A stretch of 64,000 nt of DNA from Acholoe squamosa (Eukaryota; Annelida; Polychaeta; Phyllodocida; Polynoidae): NCBI GenBank assembly GCA_949317995.1, contig OX439046.1, forward strand, positions 39,344,002-39,408,001, given 5' to 3'. The position numbers and the translations under genes are program-made. The notes beneath the pieces are model-generated. The model was not told the origin of the DNA, did no database searches, and saw only the letters and a program-made list of their open reading frames with translations. Below are positions 62,956-64,000 of the stretch, one piece after another. How positions within the stretch are numbered: the stretch's first letter is position 1; every line of letters starts with the position of its first letter.

Positions 62956-64000
62956 AGAATCGATTCAAGAGTTAAGGGGAGGGGGACATAAAAAAAATCA
63001 GACCCCTCCTGATCTGCAGGCTGGATCAGGCTGATGGGGGTCTCAAAAAATGTGAAGCTTCTAAGGGAGTGATCATTATCTTACAACTAAGTGACGAAAA
63101 TCGTACGCAAACGTGCCCTTCTAATAGTAAATGCGCAAGGTTTTCCACTGAAAACAGGTGAAATTATTTTGACCCCCCCATCATCAGAGGGGGTCAAAAA
63201 ATTCTACTTGGGGGTTTGAGGGGGGGCGTAAAAAATTCAGACCCCTCCGGAGGGGGTGAAAAAAAATTTGACCACTCTTGAGGGGGGGACTAAAAAATTA
63301 TACCCTCTTTTTAGCAAAAAAGCCAACGCGCAACTATAGATCAAAGAGGGGCGCTAAAATTTTCCGCGCCTCTGGTGTGGGGGGGGGGGCGCAAAAAATT
63401 TTGACTGCTGTCGAGGGGGGGTAGTAAAAAATTTCTGCGCATCAGCGCAAAAACCCACTGCACCCCTGTTGATATATAATGACCACTCCCTTAAGATGTC
63501 ACCACCCTAAAAGCCTTGTGGCCATCCAAAAATCACATGTCTTCCACCTTTGACCTGATATTAAAAATACTTAAAATTCTCACAGTGCTTAGCAACCTAC
63601 ACCACATTTTAGCTTATGAAATGAAAAAATAAGATAGGTCCACATAAGCATAGTCAGGATAGATTTTGTGCAAATTGCCATGGTAACCAGGTAGTGATTT
63701 TTGCATAGTGAGGCCTGATCAGCGCATGAATAAACATCAGGACCCTTTCACCCCAATAAACTTCCACTGAATTTATGTTTTGAACAAAATATATTCTGGG
63801 ACTATTGAAACACTCCTAGTCATCATTCTGATACCAAATATTAATGGGTTTGGCCCCTCTTTCCCTCACCCTTGGGGCCAAATTCCTCAAAATAACTAAG
63901 TTCAGAAGGAACTATTTGGCCAGTAATCCCTGACGTGGTCCGATTTAGGGTGGTGACAACATAAACAGACCCTGCCAACTCTTCCAACATCAGTCCTTCC
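62956..64000. other. G-run low-complexity sequence, then non-coding DNA
   Basis: 62990-63440 alternates runs of G with AAAAAATT words (GGGGTCAAAAAATT and its inverse), resembling the inner arms of the fold-back element at 49740-50160, including a shared AGCAAAAAAGCC word. From 63470 to the end I see no gene. Confidence 0.45.

Overview
The window is eukaryotic, AT-leaning and almost entirely built of transposable elements. I found no convincing host protein-coding gene, rRNA or functional tRNA. The mix of Ty3/gypsy LTR elements, tyrosine-recombinase retrotransposons (one DIRS1-like, one Ngaro/PAT-like with split direct repeats), short SINEs, MITEs, a fold-back element and many minisatellites suggests an invertebrate or basal deuterostome genome. 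The species cannot be named from this sequence alone.

Layout. 1-12094 (minus strand): a large Ty3/gypsy element, here Ty3-A, with one LTR at 11720-12094, a primer-binding site, uninterrupted gag (965 codons), uninterrupted pol (protease, RT, RNase H, integrase) and a third uninterrupted ORF of about 980 codons in the usual env position. That ORF has two divergent C2H2-type zinc fingers and no envelope features. The other LTR is not visible and should lie left of the window. 12095-18954: tandem repeats, a SINE-like copy and several MITE copies with CGTATAAG-rich ends. 18955-22160 (plus): a decayed relative of Ty3-A (LTR, gag, start of pol). 22165-25310: an interspersed repeat, a MITE, a decayed minus-strand ORF3 fragment and a probable solo LTR. 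25311-27944: no recognisable gene.

28134-31557 (plus): a DIRS1-like retrotransposon with a possible 5' UTR intron, cut by the 5' LTR of a second Ty3 family (Ty3-B, 31558-42370, plus). Ty3-B itself carries a SINE/LINE-like insertion and two solo LTRs, one of them from the Ty3-A family. Its gag, pol and ORF3 are broken. 42372-44786 (minus): a truncated third Ty3 lineage (RNase H end plus integrase). 44787-55740: tandem arrays, a pogo/Tigger-like MITE filled with 84-bp repeats, a 2.4-kb fold-back element, chimeric SINEs and a 974-bp element with CCCAGTGAAC ends. 55741-62105 (minus): a largely open Ngaro/PAT-like element with gag, RT-RNase H and tyrosine recombinase, framed by B-A-B ... A split direct repeats. 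62106-64000: a 30-bp minisatellite and G-rich low-complexity DNA.

How the parts work together. In Ty3-A and Ty3-B the gag stop codon directly follows a -1 frameshift-type heptamer, and pol is open in the -1 frame, so Pol is probably made as Gag-Pol. ORF3 lies about 0.5 kb beyond pol and is preceded by a cluster of E-box, CRE and YY1-like sites, which suggests its own transcript. A similar set of motifs lies between gag and the first ATG of the RT ORF in the unrelated Ngaro-like element. These two observations, the zinc-finger ORF3 and the internal promoter modules, are the most promising leads.
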